Shown: positions 17,076 to 26,084, counted from the stretch's first letter. The stretch: DNA of 64,000 nt from Sedimentibacter sp. MB31-C6 (GCF_035934735.1 NZ_CP142396.1:1860001-1924000); one strand, 5' to 3'. Translations and numbers: made by a program. The notes: generated from the sequence alone by a model not told the origin.

Positions 17076-18224
17076 TTATTTTGCCATTAAATTATTAATA
17101 AAGTTTTCTAATTCAGATGCTGATTTCTTTTCTATGGCATCTAATGAATGTATGTATGACTCCATTGTTGTTCTAGCATTAGAATGTCTCATTCTCTTAG
17201 CAACTGTTTGAACATCCACATTAGCGCCAATTAAAAGTGTTGCATGTAAGTGTCTCAAGTCATGGAATCTTATTTGAGTTAGGTTATTTTTTTCTAATAC
17301 CCTGGCAAATCTTTTGCTTAGGCAATGCTTTGTTATAGGATTTCTAGTTATATGTGACCAAAATATCTGCTTAGACATTGGTATGTAAGGCAATTCTGTT
17401 ATATATTCTTTCAATACATCCAATACAAATTGCGGTGCATATATAATACTATTTGAAGATTTTGTTTTAGTTGTTATAATATCTTCCTTTATAGTTCCAT
17501 CAGTTTGTCTTTTTTCACCAATCTGCTTATTAACATTAATTGTATTATTCTTAAAGTCTATATCATCAGTGGTAAGAGCTCTAATTTCTGAATTTCTTAA
17601 ACCACAGCATATAGCTAAATAAAATGCTGCCTTATGCATTAAATTAGTTTCTTGCTCAAATATTTCAAATAGTTTTCCTATTTCATGCATAGGCATGAGT
17701 TCGGTTCCGCCTTTCCGTTCTCTTGCAGGTTTCCTAACATGTCCACAGGGTGATGAATTAATTAGGCCCCATTCTTCAGCTAGTGAAAATATTTTAGTTA
17801 AGACGCCTACAATACCATTTACAGTATTGGGTTTTAAATTGGTGTTTAATCTATTTGTGAACTTTTGAATATCAATAGGTTTTATAGATGAAATTTTAAT
17901 TTTTCCGAAAAAAGGTACAATATGATTATTTAATATATTTTTATAGTTGTTTTGTGTAGATACCTTACATTCTATTTTAAAATATTCATCATAACATAAT
18001 TGAGCTAAATCAAAGAACTTCATATTTTCATCTGTACCAATTTTGCCCCTCTCAATATCAACTTTAAATTCATCATGAGCACTTTTAACTTCTCTTGGAA
18101 TTATTGGTTTATCTTTAGAATTAAATAAAGGAGCAATATAAGAAAAATAATTAGTAGTATAGTTTTTTCCTTCATACGTAATTCTAAAACGCCACTTTTT
18201 TTCTCCTCTATACTCAATACTCAT
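17076..18224 (-). CDS. Tyrosine recombinase / integrase of a mobile element
   Basis: The 382-residue protein is a phage/Tn916-type integrase. It has an AP2-like arm-binding N-terminus, a SAM-like core-binding domain (about 60-160) and a catalytic domain with the first arginine in CGLRNSEI near 211, HDLRH near 320, the histidine in MRHSNA near 345 and the nucleophile tyrosine in MESYIH near 354. It should cut and join attachment sites. No other element genes (relaxase, structural phage genes, repressor) adjoin it, so it looks like the survivor of a largely lost element. GGAAGGATG lies before the ATG at 18224. Confidence 0.92.
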   Translation of the reverse strand: MSIEYRGEKKWRFRITYEGKNYTTNYFSYIAPLFNSKDKPIIPREVKSAHDEFKVDIERGKIGTDENMKFFDLAQLCYDEYFKIECKVSTQNNYKNILNNHIVPFFGKIKISSIKPIDIQKFTNRLNTNLKPNTVNGIVGVLTKIFSLAEEWGLINSSPCGHVRKPARERKGGTELMPMHEIGKLFEIFEQETNLMHKAAFYLAICCGLRNSEIRALTTDDIDFKNNTINVNKQIGEKRQTDGTIKEDIITTKTKSSNSIIYAPQFVLDVLKEYITELPYIPMSKQIFWSHITRNPITKHCLSKRFARVLEKNNLTQIRFHDLRHLHATLLIGANVDVQTVAKRMRHSNARTTMESYIHSLDAIEKKSASELENFINNLMAK

Positions 18225-18449
18225 AAATCTTCATCCTTCCAAATTATTGTACTTATATTATAGTCATTTATTGTAGCACAAAATTTTTACAACAGAAGTG
18301 GAGAAAAAATTTATTTTGTATGTACTTGTTTAATAGAAAAAGATATATTATAATAATAGTGTATATACAAATATATATACATAAACATATACATATACTG
18401 TCAGGTAGTCAAGGGAGGTTGATATAGTAAAGGTTTGTTGTGGTAACAA

Positions 18450-18665
18450 GGAGGATGATTGTGAACTAGCAAGCATTATGCTTGTTTAAAAAATTAGAAT
18501 ATTATTTTTCTAATTTTCGGAGGATGATTATGAAATCAAACAGGCTATTAAGCTTGTTTATATAGAAACGTACAAGTAAGTAGTTTCTTAGTTTTAAGGA
18601 GGCAGATTTTGATATGCCATTTTTTGTTATTTACATAACAAAAAATGGCAGGCCATTAAACTTGG
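18450..18665 (+). repeat. Three degenerate repeat units upstream of the integrase
   Basis: Three units occur 69 and 79 bases apart. Each begins with a GGAGGATGATT-like box (18450, 18519, 18598 as GGAGGCAGATT) and ends with a CAGGC-ATTA-GCTTG-like box (18470, 18541, 18649). Each spacer or tail folds into a hairpin; the clearest is 18615-18629 with 18636-18650, a perfect 15-bp stem. No real ORF follows the GGAGG boxes. They may be arm-type integrase sites or decayed tiny leader genes. Confidence 0.45.
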
Positions 18666-18672
18666 AAACTAC

Positions 18673-18697
18673 TTTTTTATTATATAGGAAAGTTCTC
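18673..18697 (+). repeat. 25-base sequence repeated at 53991-54015
   Basis: These 25 bases (TTTTTTATTATATAGGAAAG then TTCTC) recur exactly in the cobT leader 35 kb away, where they form the left arm of a hairpin. The returning arm is absent here. This suggests a dispersed small palindromic element, with this copy truncated. Confidence 0.6.
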
Positions 18698-18720
18698 AAA
18701 TTTCTAGTAAAAAGAAAAAA

Positions 18721-18756
18721 GCACAAAAAAGACTTTAGTGAAAAGTCTTTAAGTGC
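18721..18756 (-). terminator. Terminator of the zinc-ribbon gene
   Basis: Read on the minus strand, AAAGACTT...AAGTCTTT is enclosed by GCAC/GTGC and followed by TTTTTT, immediately after the stop of the gene at 18775. Confidence 0.6.
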
Positions 18757-18774
18757 AATTAATTTGAAGAAAAA

Positions 18775-18987
18775 TCAATCTAACTTGTAAATATACCCAT
18801 AGACACTTTTGTAATAGACAGGTTGCATTAAGTTGCCGCATCTTTCGCAGTCAAAACGAGGAGGAACAGATGGGTCACCACCGTCCATCTCATCAAAATA
18901 TTGAACAACATCACGTGGAATTTCTTCAGTCTTTCCACAGGATAAACATTTAAATTTAACATTTTTACTAGGTTTAAATTTAGCCAT
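18775..18987 (-). CDS. Small zinc-ribbon protein
   Basis: A 70-residue protein with two CxxC knuckles, CLSCGKTEEIP near residue 14 and CERCGNLMQP near 47, so it probably binds one zinc ion. It has no further domain. GGAGGTGATG precedes the ATG. The fragment of an IS91-like transposase ends only about 15 bases upstream on the same strand, so it is probably a passenger or accessory gene of that insertion element. Its biochemical role is unknown. Confidence 0.65.
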   Translation of the reverse strand: MAKFKPSKNVKFKCLSCGKTEEIPRDVVQYFDEMDGGDPSVPPRFDCERCGNLMQPVYYKSVYGYIYKLD

Positions 18988-19002
18988 AAAAACATCACCT
19001 CC

Positions 19003-19240
19003 TTAAGCAGAAGAATAATAATCTAAGTAAGGCTGAAATAATGAAACCTTGTTATGGTAAACATCTAAAATAGTCATAGTATGTCCACAAGAACAAGAAA
19101 GAGGGTCATAATTGAAGGATAAAGCAATATTAAACCTCCAGTTAGAATGCTTTTTAATTCTTGCACGATGAAAATCGGATGTAAGCTTAATTAAATCCTT
19201 AGAATTAGGAGTAGGTTTAGCATAAATACCAATTATCGTT
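19003..19240 (-). mobile_element. IS91-like transposase, C-terminal fragment
   Basis: On the minus strand an open stretch with no start codon reads YAKPTPNSKDLIKLTSDFHR, then WRFNIALSFNYDPLSCSCG and HTMTILDVYHNKVSLFQPY before stopping at 19003. The W-R-x-x-I-x-x-SF-x-YDP-x-x-C-x-CG pattern recalls the C-terminus of IS91/IS801-type Y2 transposases. The catalytic part is missing. The remaining sequence up to 19536 shows only a GC-rich hairpin and no gene. Confidence 0.5.
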
Positions 19241-19330
19241 GAAAATTTGTTTAATAGAATATTTGCTCATAAAAAACATAATACAATAAATTTGAATAAA
19301 AGAAAAGACTTAAACGGAGAAAAAAAACTA

Positions 19331-19350
19331 CCCCCTCAAGATTGAGGGGG
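19331..19350 (-). terminator. GC-rich hairpin, possible insertion-element end
   Basis: CCCCCTCAA pairs with TTGAGGGGG around GA, and on the minus strand it is followed by a run of T. It could be a leftward terminator or the GC-rich terminal hairpin of the IS91-like element. Confidence 0.5.
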
Positions 19351-19569
19351 CAGGGGGAGTGATTTTGACGTTAGTCAAATCTTTTTATGTTATGATAAAA
19401 ACTAAGTGAATCTTTATCAGAAATTAGTTGACAGAAAAAAGTGGAAATAATATAATAATATTTGACTAAGGTACAAAATTATACAATAGTACAATTATTT
19501 CAACATATAATATTGAAACTGAAAATATAGTTTTTTGTGGATTTACAAAATACAATAGTTGGTGCATAT

Positions 19570-20154
19570 ATGATTCAGAATATTAAAAATGTTAACTACC
19601 TTAATTTAATGAAGCATGATTTTTCTATAGAATTATTCATACATTCTAATAACGTTGCTAATATTGCAATGAAAATTGCTGACGAAATGAACTTTAGTGC
19701 TGATGAAAAACAACAGCTATATGAAGAGGCCTTATATCACGATATAGGTAAAAGTAAAATCCCGGAGCTTATTTTGTACAAAAGGGGAAAGTTATCGCCT
19801 GAGGAATTGGAGATTATGAAACATCATGCTATTTATTCGCAAGAATTATATTTATCTATGGTAGATAATAACGATTACAGTATATTAAAGGCAAAAACAA
19901 TTAGGCATCACCATGAAAACTGTGATGGATCCGGTTACCCAGATAAAATTATGGGAGAAGATATTCCATTACATAGTAGAATTATTAGAATAGCAGATAT
20001 ATTTGATGCTATTACACAACCAAGAGTATATAGACCTTTTTGTATAGAAAATCCATTAAAAACTATGGAAAGTATGGAGGATAAAGCAATAGATTCTTAT
20101 ATTTTTAGAAAAAGCTATCACTTACTTGAAAAGCTATTGATGAATCAAAAGTAA
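19570..20154 (+). CDS. HD-GYP domain protein (putative c-di-GMP phosphodiesterase)
   Basis: About 194 residues. Metal ligands are visible: a histidine in IHSNNVANIA, the HD pair in ALYHDIGKSKIP near residue 58, MKHHAIYS near 95, and the HD-GYP signature RHHHENCDGSGYPDKI near 117. There is no receiver or membrane sensor domain, so it is a free-standing catalytic domain that would hydrolyse cyclic di-GMP. The C-terminus is short. The ATG at 19570 has GGTG 5 bases upstream; a GTG at 19537 has no site. It has no obvious operon partner. Confidence 0.8.
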   Translation: MIQNIKNVNYLNLMKHDFSIELFIHSNNVANIAMKIADEMNFSADEKQQLYEEALYHDIGKSKIPELILYKRGKLSPEELEIMKHHAIYSQELYLSMVDNNDYSILKAKTIRHHHENCDGSGYPDKIMGEDIPLHSRIIRIADIFDAITQPRVYRPFCIENPLKTMESMEDKAIDSYIFRKSYHLLEKLLMNQK

Positions 20155-20229
20155 AACAAAAAGCAATAGATAAAAACTATAATTATTATTTTTGTGGTAA
20201 AACACATTAATACAAACAAAGGTGGCAAG

Positions 20230-20916
20230 ATGAAGCGATCAGAAACAAAGTTAACCCTTAGAGAGTTAAATTTTGCAAAAACAAGATTTAATGTATTACA
20301 AACATTTTTAGAGCTAATTTTACAAAAGGATTATGAAACAGTTACTGTAGAAGAGATATGTGAAAAGGCAGAAATATCAAGAGGAACATTTTTCAACTAT
20401 TTTCCTACTAAGGAACACATTTATACTTTTTACGGATGGTGGTTTTGTGCAAAATTGTACATTGAATTGAATACTGAAAAACATAAAACGTGTTCTTGTT
20501 ATGATAAGATTAAATTAGTCTTTGAATTTACAATAAAAGAAGACGAACAATTCAACAATCAAATGCCTCTTTTTATTAGTCATATATTAAGGCGTGATAA
20601 GAATATCATTAAAGATGTAGAATATACAAAAGCAGACTTTTTATATCAGTTTCCGAACTATGAAGATTTAATTAAGAACTCTTCAAAATTAGAAATGCCT
20701 ACTGTAGCAGAAAATTTTATAATTTTGCTGAAAGAAGGAATTGAAGCAAATGAATTTAAATCTGATACAGATATAAAAAAGGTGATTTTTCAATTATTAT
20801 CTATATACTTTAGTCCATATATTATTAATAAATTTTTACGTCATGATTATTCTTTGAAAGAAGTATATAACACGCTATTAGATGATATTATTGAACCTAT
20901 ACTAATTAGAAATTAA
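20230..20916 (+). CDS. TetR-family regulator
   Basis: About 228 residues from MKRSETKLTLRELN. The helix-turn-helix is clear (VTVEEICEKAEISRGTFFNYFPTKEHIYTFY, residues about 38-68). The effector domain is unassigned. The ATG at 20230 follows AAAGGTGGC; an upstream GTG at 20194 has no site. It lies 86 bases before a metallo-beta-lactamase-fold gene on the same strand, which it probably regulates. Confidence 0.85.
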   Translation: MKRSETKLTLRELNFAKTRFNVLQTFLELILQKDYETVTVEEICEKAEISRGTFFNYFPTKEHIYTFYGWWFCAKLYIELNTEKHKTCSCYDKIKLVFEFTIKEDEQFNNQMPLFISHILRRDKNIIKDVEYTKADFLYQFPNYEDLIKNSSKLEMPTVAENFIILLKEGIEANEFKSDTDIKKVIFQLLSIYFSPYIINKFLRHDYSLKEVYNTLLDDIIEPILIRN

Positions 20917-21002
20917 GCTTTATTCCTGAGAAGTGGGATCATGAGTATTTTGAAAAAGGTTCGTTTTAGTTAAATTTTATGTGATTTAACAGGAGGGTAT
21001 GT

Positions 21003-21644
21003 ATGAAAATTCAAAAAATTAAAAACAGAGGAATTTTATTTACACATGATGATTTGGACTGGGATTTAAATATATACTTAATAAAAGGCAGAAAGAACAA
21101 TTATGTAATAGACACTGGATTAGGATCATTAAGTATTGATCATATTAAAAGGTACATAGAAGATGACAATAGAAAAACAATTGTTATAAATACGCATTAC
21201 CATTGGGATCATGTATGGGGAAATGGCTCGTTTAAAGATTGTATGATAATTTCACATAAACTATGCAGGGATATGATTTTATCGAAGTGGGAAAATATGA
21301 TGAATAAAAATAACAACTATTGTTTTGGTAAAGTGGAAATGTATCTCCCTAATTTAGTTTTTCAAAATGAATTGTATTTTACTGAAGATAAAATTAGATT
21401 ATTTCATACTCCCGGGCATACATTGGATTCAATAAGTATTTTAGATGAAGAAGATAAAGTACTTGTACTTGCAGATAATATCGGTGACAACATGAATGAG
21501 ATTGTACCCAGTATTTATTGTGAAAAGGAAGTGTATATTAGAACATTGGAAAAATATCAGAATATGGATTTTGATATTTGTATTTCAGGTCATAATAAAG
21601 TACTGCAAAAGAATGTAATTGGAGAAATATTAGATATATTATAA
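21003..21644 (+). CDS. Metallo-beta-lactamase fold hydrolase
   Basis: The 213-residue protein has the zinc-binding signature THYHWDHVWG near residue 64, a later histidine in FHTPGHTLDS near 139, the aspartate in LADNIGDN near 159, and SGHNKVL near 197. Members range from glyoxalase II to lactonases, and the substrate cannot be told from this. There is no signal peptide, so it is cytoplasmic. A strong AGGAGG lies before the ATG. It is co-oriented with a TetR regulator upstream and a lipoprotein downstream. Confidence 0.88.
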   Translation: MKIQKIKNRGILFTHDDLDWDLNIYLIKGRKNNYVIDTGLGSLSIDHIKRYIEDDNRKTIVINTHYHWDHVWGNGSFKDCMIISHKLCRDMILSKWENMMNKNNNYCFGKVEMYLPNLVFQNELYFTEDKIRLFHTPGHTLDSISILDEEDKVLVLADNIGDNMNEIVPSIYCEKEVYIRTLEKYQNMDFDICISGHNKVLQKNVIGEILDIL

Positions 21645-21719
21645 TACCATTGTTGGAACACTTTTTATATAAATTTCGTCTAATGATAAGTATAAATGAA
21701 TAGTAAAATGAGGTGAAAT

Positions 21720-22175
21720 ATGAAAAATATAGTTTTATTATCTGCTGTATTAGTTATAGCATTGATTACATCGTGTGCTACTCCTAAAGATGAAACAGTT
21801 CCGGAAAATACGGATGAAATAATAGAAGAATTTGATGATGACAATCCTAAAGAAAAGATTGAGGAAGAAATTGAACAAGAAGACGAAAATGCACCAGAAA
21901 ATAACGATTCAGTTACAGAAGACGAAGAAGGTGTTACAGAAGATATAAAAATCGATACAGGAAAATTTAATGGATTAGCTGATGTGAATTTTTTTGAGGT
22001 TAAAATTAGCGGAGTGCCAGATTCAATACCACCAAAAATGTTTATGTTGACTGATGATGTTCGAGAAAAATTCGAAAATTTAAATCTCCAACAGGATGAT
22101 GAAGTTAAGGTTCATTATTATGAAACATCTGATGGTCAACTTATTGTCACTGATATAGAAAAAATTTCACAATAA
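21720..22175 (+). CDS. Lipoprotein with acidic linker
   Basis: The 151-residue protein starts with a signal peptide ending in the lipobox LITSC (acylated cysteine 19). A very acidic, threonine/glutamate-rich linker runs from about 25 to 80 (EEEIEQEDENAPENN), followed by a small folded domain of about 65 residues (FFEVKISGVPDSIPPK to VTDIEK). The fold is unassigned and resembles small YobA/DUF3221-type OB domains. It would sit outside the membrane. AGGTG lies before the ATG. Confidence 0.7.
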   Translation: MKNIVLLSAVLVIALITSCATPKDETVPENTDEIIEEFDDDNPKEKIEEEIEQEDENAPENNDSVTEDEEGVTEDIKIDTGKFNGLADVNFFEVKISGVPDSIPPKMFMLTDDVREKFENLNLQQDDEVKVHYYETSDGQLIVTDIEKISQ

Positions 22176-22187
22176 TTTACATTTAAA

Positions 22188-22216
22188 ATGGCTATGAAAA
22201 TCATAGCTGTTTTAAC
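22188..22216 (+). terminator. Terminator after the lipoprotein gene
   Basis: AAAATGGCTATGA pairs with TCATAGCTGTTTT around a three-base loop, directly behind the stop codon. Confidence 0.6.
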
Positions 22217-22371
22217 GAGTAAGGATATAATATTATTAAACGACTTTAAGGAAGGAATTATAACATATGAAAAAAGCGTTGATCAAAATACAATGAATTT
22301 AGCATATGAAATAGCAGAGAGGATTATATTTATAATAAACTATATACTTTTGATTGTAACGAGATGATATG

Positions 22372-22440
22372 ATGAAATGGATATCAAGATTAACTGAAGC
22401 AGTAGATTATTTGGAAGATAACCTTGATAAAGAGATATAA
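22372..22440 (+). pseudogene. AraC-type regulator fragment in a decayed 780-base region
   Basis: A 22-codon frame, MKWISRLTEAVDYLEDNL followed by DKEI and a stop, matches the usual start of AraC/GyrI-type regulators, after which the reading is lost. The rest of 22217-22954 has no frame that I recognise and looks like decayed coding DNA. Confidence 0.5.
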
Positions 22441-22954
22441 AGGATATTTTAATCAGGATAGTAAGGATGCAACTGATTGTCCAAAAGGCCAAGTCTTAAA
22501 ACTAATCATGTTAATAGATATGATAAAAATATATAATACTTTTTGTTTACCTTTAGAGGTAGAGTTTATGTAGGAAATGTTATGTGTATTTTATACGATG
22601 GATAGAATGTTTCTTTATACAGCTATTTATTCTTAGTATAATATAATTGATATAGACCTTATAAGAAATCACTTAAATACATTTGAAGATTTTAACGAAC
22701 TCGGGGGTTCACCCTAGAAATTTCAGACATTAATCCAAAGGCATTAGGACAGAAAATCTTGATGTCTTTGTTTGTATACATCGTTGTGGAACAGGATTAC
22801 TCTTTTCTAATAATTACCGTAACTTGTATCAAAGGGTTATCATCTAAAGTAAGTATCATGTAAAAAAACAATTAACAAAGAGCAATATCATACAAGAATG
22901 ATTCAAAGTTATGTGTTACATTAGATATCAAATCATAAGGAAGGAGGTAAACCC

Positions 22955-23779
22955 TTGTCAAAAGAAATAAGAACAGTGAAATTTGACGCTGAACTAAAAA
23001 TAGAAGCATATCATTTTCAAGGGATTATGCAAAAATTCCCCAACCACTTTCACGAGTATTATGTAATTGGGTTTATAGAAAATGGGTGTCGGTATTTATC
23101 CTGTAAAAACAAGGAGTATACCATAGAACCTGGAGATTTGTTACTGTTCAATCCCGGAGATAATCATATTTGCGAACAAATCGATGGAAAAACGCTGAAT
23201 TATCGCTGTATCAATATTCAACCGGAAATTATGGGTAAAGCAGTTTTTGAAATAACAGGAAGGGACTATTTACCTTGTTTTACAACACCAGTTGTTTTTC
23301 ATAGTGAAATGATTTCGATATTAAGAGATTTGCATTTAGCAATTATGCAGGAGGAGAAGGATTTTAGAAAAGAAGAAATATTCTTTTTGCTTTTAGAGCA
23401 GTTAATTGATGAATATACAGAAAAGGAAGTCCCATCATCAAAATCGGAACAAAGTATAGAAGCCAAGACTATTTCTGAGTTTTTAGAAAAAAATTACATG
23501 AATCATATCACATTAGACGACTTAAGTAATCTAACCGGGTTAAGCAAATACTATTTACTACGTTCTTTTACCAAACAAAAAGGAATTTCTCCATACAGCT
23601 ATTTGGAAACGATACGCATCAATAAAGCAAAAAAGCTTTTGGAACAAGGTGAATTACCCATTGATGTGGCATTAAAGACAGGTTTTACCGACCAGAGTCA
23701 CTTTTCAAATTTCTTTAAAAAGTTTATTGGCCTGACACCAAAACAATATATGAACATTTTCAAGGATATTTGTAATTGA
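22955..23779 (+). CDS. AraC-family regulator with N-terminal cupin
   Basis: The 274-residue protein has an N-terminal AraC cupin ligand domain (FPNHFHEYYVIGFIENG near residue 29, EPGDLLLFNPGDNH near 63) and two C-terminal helix-turn-helix motifs (ITLDDLSNLTGLSKYYLLRS near 182 and GFTDQSHFSNFFKKFIGLTP near 240). The TTG start is fixed by AAGGAGG 7 bases upstream. It is followed 62 bases later by a DUF2000 gene, a common neighbour pairing of this regulator type, and probably controls it. Confidence 0.9.
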   Translation: MSKEIRTVKFDAELKIEAYHFQGIMQKFPNHFHEYYVIGFIENGCRYLSCKNKEYTIEPGDLLLFNPGDNHICEQIDGKTLNYRCINIQPEIMGKAVFEITGRDYLPCFTTPVVFHSEMISILRDLHLAIMQEEKDFRKEEIFFLLLEQLIDEYTEKEVPSSKSEQSIEAKTISEFLEKNYMNHITLDDLSNLTGLSKYYLLRSFTKQKGISPYSYLETIRINKAKKLLEQGELPIDVALKTGFTDQSHFSNFFKKFIGLTPKQYMNIFKDICN

Positions 23780-23841
23780 TAATTGCATAAATGATTTACA
23801 TGGATAGAAAAGAAGATATTAAAACAAAGGAGAATTTAAAA

Positions 23842-24264
23842 ATGAATGATTGCGATATGAAATGTGTAATGATTATAGATTCAGAACTACCAATTGGGGT
23901 CATAGCCAATACTTCTGCAATCTTAGGTGTAACTTTGGGTAAGCATATACCAGAGCAGGTTGGAGATGATGTTTCTGATGCTACTCGTAAATCGCATTTG
24001 GGCATAATAACAATACCTATTTCAATGCTGAAAGGAAATAAGGACATCTTAAAGGATTTGAGGGAACGACTGTATGCCCCGGAGTATAGTGATTTAGTGG
24101 TTGTTGATTTTTCTGATGTGGCACAATGTTGCAATGTATATAGTGAATATATAGCAAAGGCAGCATGCGTACCGGAACAGGAGTACACTTATTTGGGAAT
24201 AGCTATTTATGGAGAAAAGAAAAAGGTAAACAAATTAACAGGGTTTATGCCGCTTTTAAGATAA
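23842..24264 (+). CDS. DUF2000 family protein (PTH2-like fold)
   Basis: About 140 residues from MNDCDMKCVMIIDSELPIGV. The pattern (PIGVIANTSAILGVTLGKH, HLGIITIPISMLKG, YLGIAIYGEKKKVNKLTG) is that of DUF2000, whose fold resembles peptidyl-tRNA hydrolase 2; its reaction is not established. The ATG at 23842 follows AAAGGAG, while an ATG at 23791 has no site. Almost always linked to AraC regulators, as here. Confidence 0.8.
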   Translation: MNDCDMKCVMIIDSELPIGVIANTSAILGVTLGKHIPEQVGDDVSDATRKSHLGIITIPISMLKGNKDILKDLRERLYAPEYSDLVVVDFSDVAQCCNVYSEYIAKAACVPEQEYTYLGIAIYGEKKKVNKLTGFMPLLR

Positions 24265-24403
24265 TAAGTGGTAGAAATCTATTGGAATTTTCCAAAGTAA
24301 AAGCAGGGTGCCGAAATAACAATATGAGGAGTGATTGAAATGAAACAAGAACTTATTGTATACTTATAATACAACTTCGCTATTTTAACATTTTTACAAA
24401 TTA

Positions 24404-24442
24404 TTGACATATGATTAATAAAAAAGTATAATGACATATGTC
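24404..24442 (+). promoter_or_regulatory. Consensus SigA promoter with palindromic operator
   Basis: TTGACA (24404-24409), a 17-base spacer and TATAAT (24427-24432) form a perfect vegetative promoter. GACATATG overlaps the -35 box (24406-24413), and the palindrome GACATATGTC (24433-24442) lies at the start point, the same half-site repeated 27 bases apart. This suggests repression by a dimeric regulator. It drives the ferredoxin gene at 24482. Confidence 0.8.
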
Positions 24443-24481
24443 GTAAACTAACATGTAAGAATAATTTAAAAGAAGGTTTAT

Positions 24482-24664
24482 ATGAAATATAAGGTTAATC
24501 AAGAAAAATGCAGACAGTGTAAAATGTGTTTAAGATCAAAATGTCCTGCTATAAAATTTAAAGATAAGATTATTATAAATATTGAAAAGTGTACCGGTTG
24601 TGGGATTTGTTATAAATTATGTCCTGTTAATGCTATAGAAATGATTGATGATAATAAATACTAA
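24482..24664 (+). CDS. 2[4Fe-4S] ferredoxin
   Basis: The 60-residue protein has two cysteine clusters: CRQCKMCLRSKCP near residue 11 and CTGCGICYKLCP near 39. The second is the classical CxxCxxCxxxCP; the first has a four-residue last gap, as seen in the ferredoxin domain of indolepyruvate oxidoreductase. It would carry electrons at low potential in the cytoplasm. AGAAGG lies before the ATG. It is monocistronic and driven by the consensus promoter at 24404. Confidence 0.88.
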   Translation: MKYKVNQEKCRQCKMCLRSKCPAIKFKDKIIINIEKCTGCGICYKLCPVNAIEMIDDNKY

Positions 24665-24739
24665 AACTACAATGAATAAGTGGCAAAAATTTGCCGTTTG
24701 TTTATTTCGTCATTAAATATATTTTAGAGAGGACAGGCT

Positions 24740-25489
24740 ATGAAGAATGAATTTATAAACTTAACACCGGATAACTTAGCAGCTGAACACTTATGTTGTA
24801 TTATTCGTAGCAAAAAGCTCCATCCGGGTGTTGAAGCAAAGAGACAGTGGCTTGTAGATAGATTAAATGAAGGTCATGTATTTAGAAAATTAAATGCGAA
24901 GGCCACCGTGTTTATCGAGTATGCACCGCTGAAAACAGCATGGGTGCCTATCGTTGGAGACAATTATTATTATATATATTGCCTATGGGTTTTAGGTGAG
25001 TATAAAGGAAAGGGATATGGCAAGGCACTGATGGAGTACTGTATTGCCGATGCAAAAGAAAAGGGCAAGTCTGGTATCTGTATGCTTGGATCAAAAAAAC
25101 AGAAGAATTGGCTTTCCAATCAGGAATTTGCCAATAAATATGGATTTGAAGTTGTTGATACAACTGATGATGGCTATGAACTTCTTGCACTTTCCTTTGA
25201 CGGAACAACTCCAGAATTTACAAAAAATACCAAAATTCATAAAATAGAGAAAAAAGAGTTAACCGTATATTATAGTATGCAATGCCCATTTATCTATCAA
25301 AAGATAAACGAAATAAAACAATACTGTGAAACAAATAATATTCCGTTGTCCCTTGTTAAAGTGGATACGCTAGAAAAGGCCAAGGAGTTACCTTGTGTTT
25401 TCAATAATTGGGGTACGTTTTATAAAGGTGAATTCGTAACTGTAAACTTACTGGATGTGAATGCTATTGAGAAAATCCTAAAAAAGTGA
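24740..25489 (+). CDS. yoaP: YoaP-like GNAT acetyltransferase
   Basis: The 249-residue protein has an N-terminal GNAT domain, with the acetyl-CoA loop in LGEYKGKGYGKALMEYC near residue 88 and IEYAPLKTAWVPIVG before it, and a C-terminal thioredoxin-like domain (about 165-249, starting LTVYYSMQCPF) typical of the YoaP family. The substrate is unknown. GAGAGGACAGG lies before the ATG. It stands alone between the ferredoxin gene and an ASCH-like gene. Confidence 0.85.
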   Translation: MKNEFINLTPDNLAAEHLCCIIRSKKLHPGVEAKRQWLVDRLNEGHVFRKLNAKATVFIEYAPLKTAWVPIVGDNYYYIYCLWVLGEYKGKGYGKALMEYCIADAKEKGKSGICMLGSKKQKNWLSNQEFANKYGFEVVDTTDDGYELLALSFDGTTPEFTKNTKIHKIEKKELTVYYSMQCPFIYQKINEIKQYCETNNIPLSLVKVDTLEKAKELPCVFNNWGTFYKGEFVTVNLLDVNAIEKILKK

Positions 25490-25619
25490 GCGAATTGGAT
25501 ATATAATATATATAAGAATATATATTTTTATTACTATATTACTCCTCTCTTTATTGTACAAAAAAGAGAGGTATAATTATTAAGAGTTTAGTATTTTATG
25601 TTAGAAAGGAAAATGAATA

Positions 25620-26084
25620 ATGGTACATTTAGTTTATTGCGATAATGCAGGTAAAAGAGGCGAGAAAGTACTGGATAAAATTTCAAAAGGAACAAAAACT
25701 ATGGTGATTCGTGGTGCAGCAGGAAGAAAGATTCCACATAGCCGGGTATTTGAGAGGGATTCCTTGTATTTTATGGAAAAGGGTTCAGGTCAAATTTCAG
25801 CAACTGCTGTTGTTAAAAGTGTACAGAATTATGTAAAACTTACAGAAGACGAGATTAATAAAATACTTGAAGAAAATCAGGAAAAGCTGAACTTGACACA
25901 AAAACAAAAAGACCGTTGGCATAAGAAATGTTTATGTCTTGTAGAATTCGGAAATGTGAAGAAGATTACTCCATTGGATTTTGATCATCAAGGAAATATG
26001 GATGACTGGTTGATAATTGAAAAGATTGAAGATGTAGTTGTTGGAACAAGCATTCCTTATAACTATGATAAATCTAAATTCTAA
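25620..26084 (+). CDS. ASCH/PUA-like domain protein
   Basis: The 154-residue protein begins MVHLVYCDNAGKRGEKVLD. The region MVIRGAAGRKIPHSRVFERD, YFMEKGSGQISATAVV and CLVEFGNVKKITPLDF has the pattern of a PUA/ASCH-like beta barrel that binds RNA or modified nucleotides. The family assignment is tentative. GAAAGGAAAATGAA lies before the ATG. An imperfect CCTCTCTTT...AAAGAGAGG inverted repeat lies upstream at about 25542-25572. Confidence 0.6.
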   Translation: MVHLVYCDNAGKRGEKVLDKISKGTKTMVIRGAAGRKIPHSRVFERDSLYFMEKGSGQISATAVVKSVQNYVKLTEDEINKILEENQEKLNLTQKQKDRWHKKCLCLVEFGNVKKITPLDFDHQGNMDDWLIIEKIEDVVVGTSIPYNYDKSKF

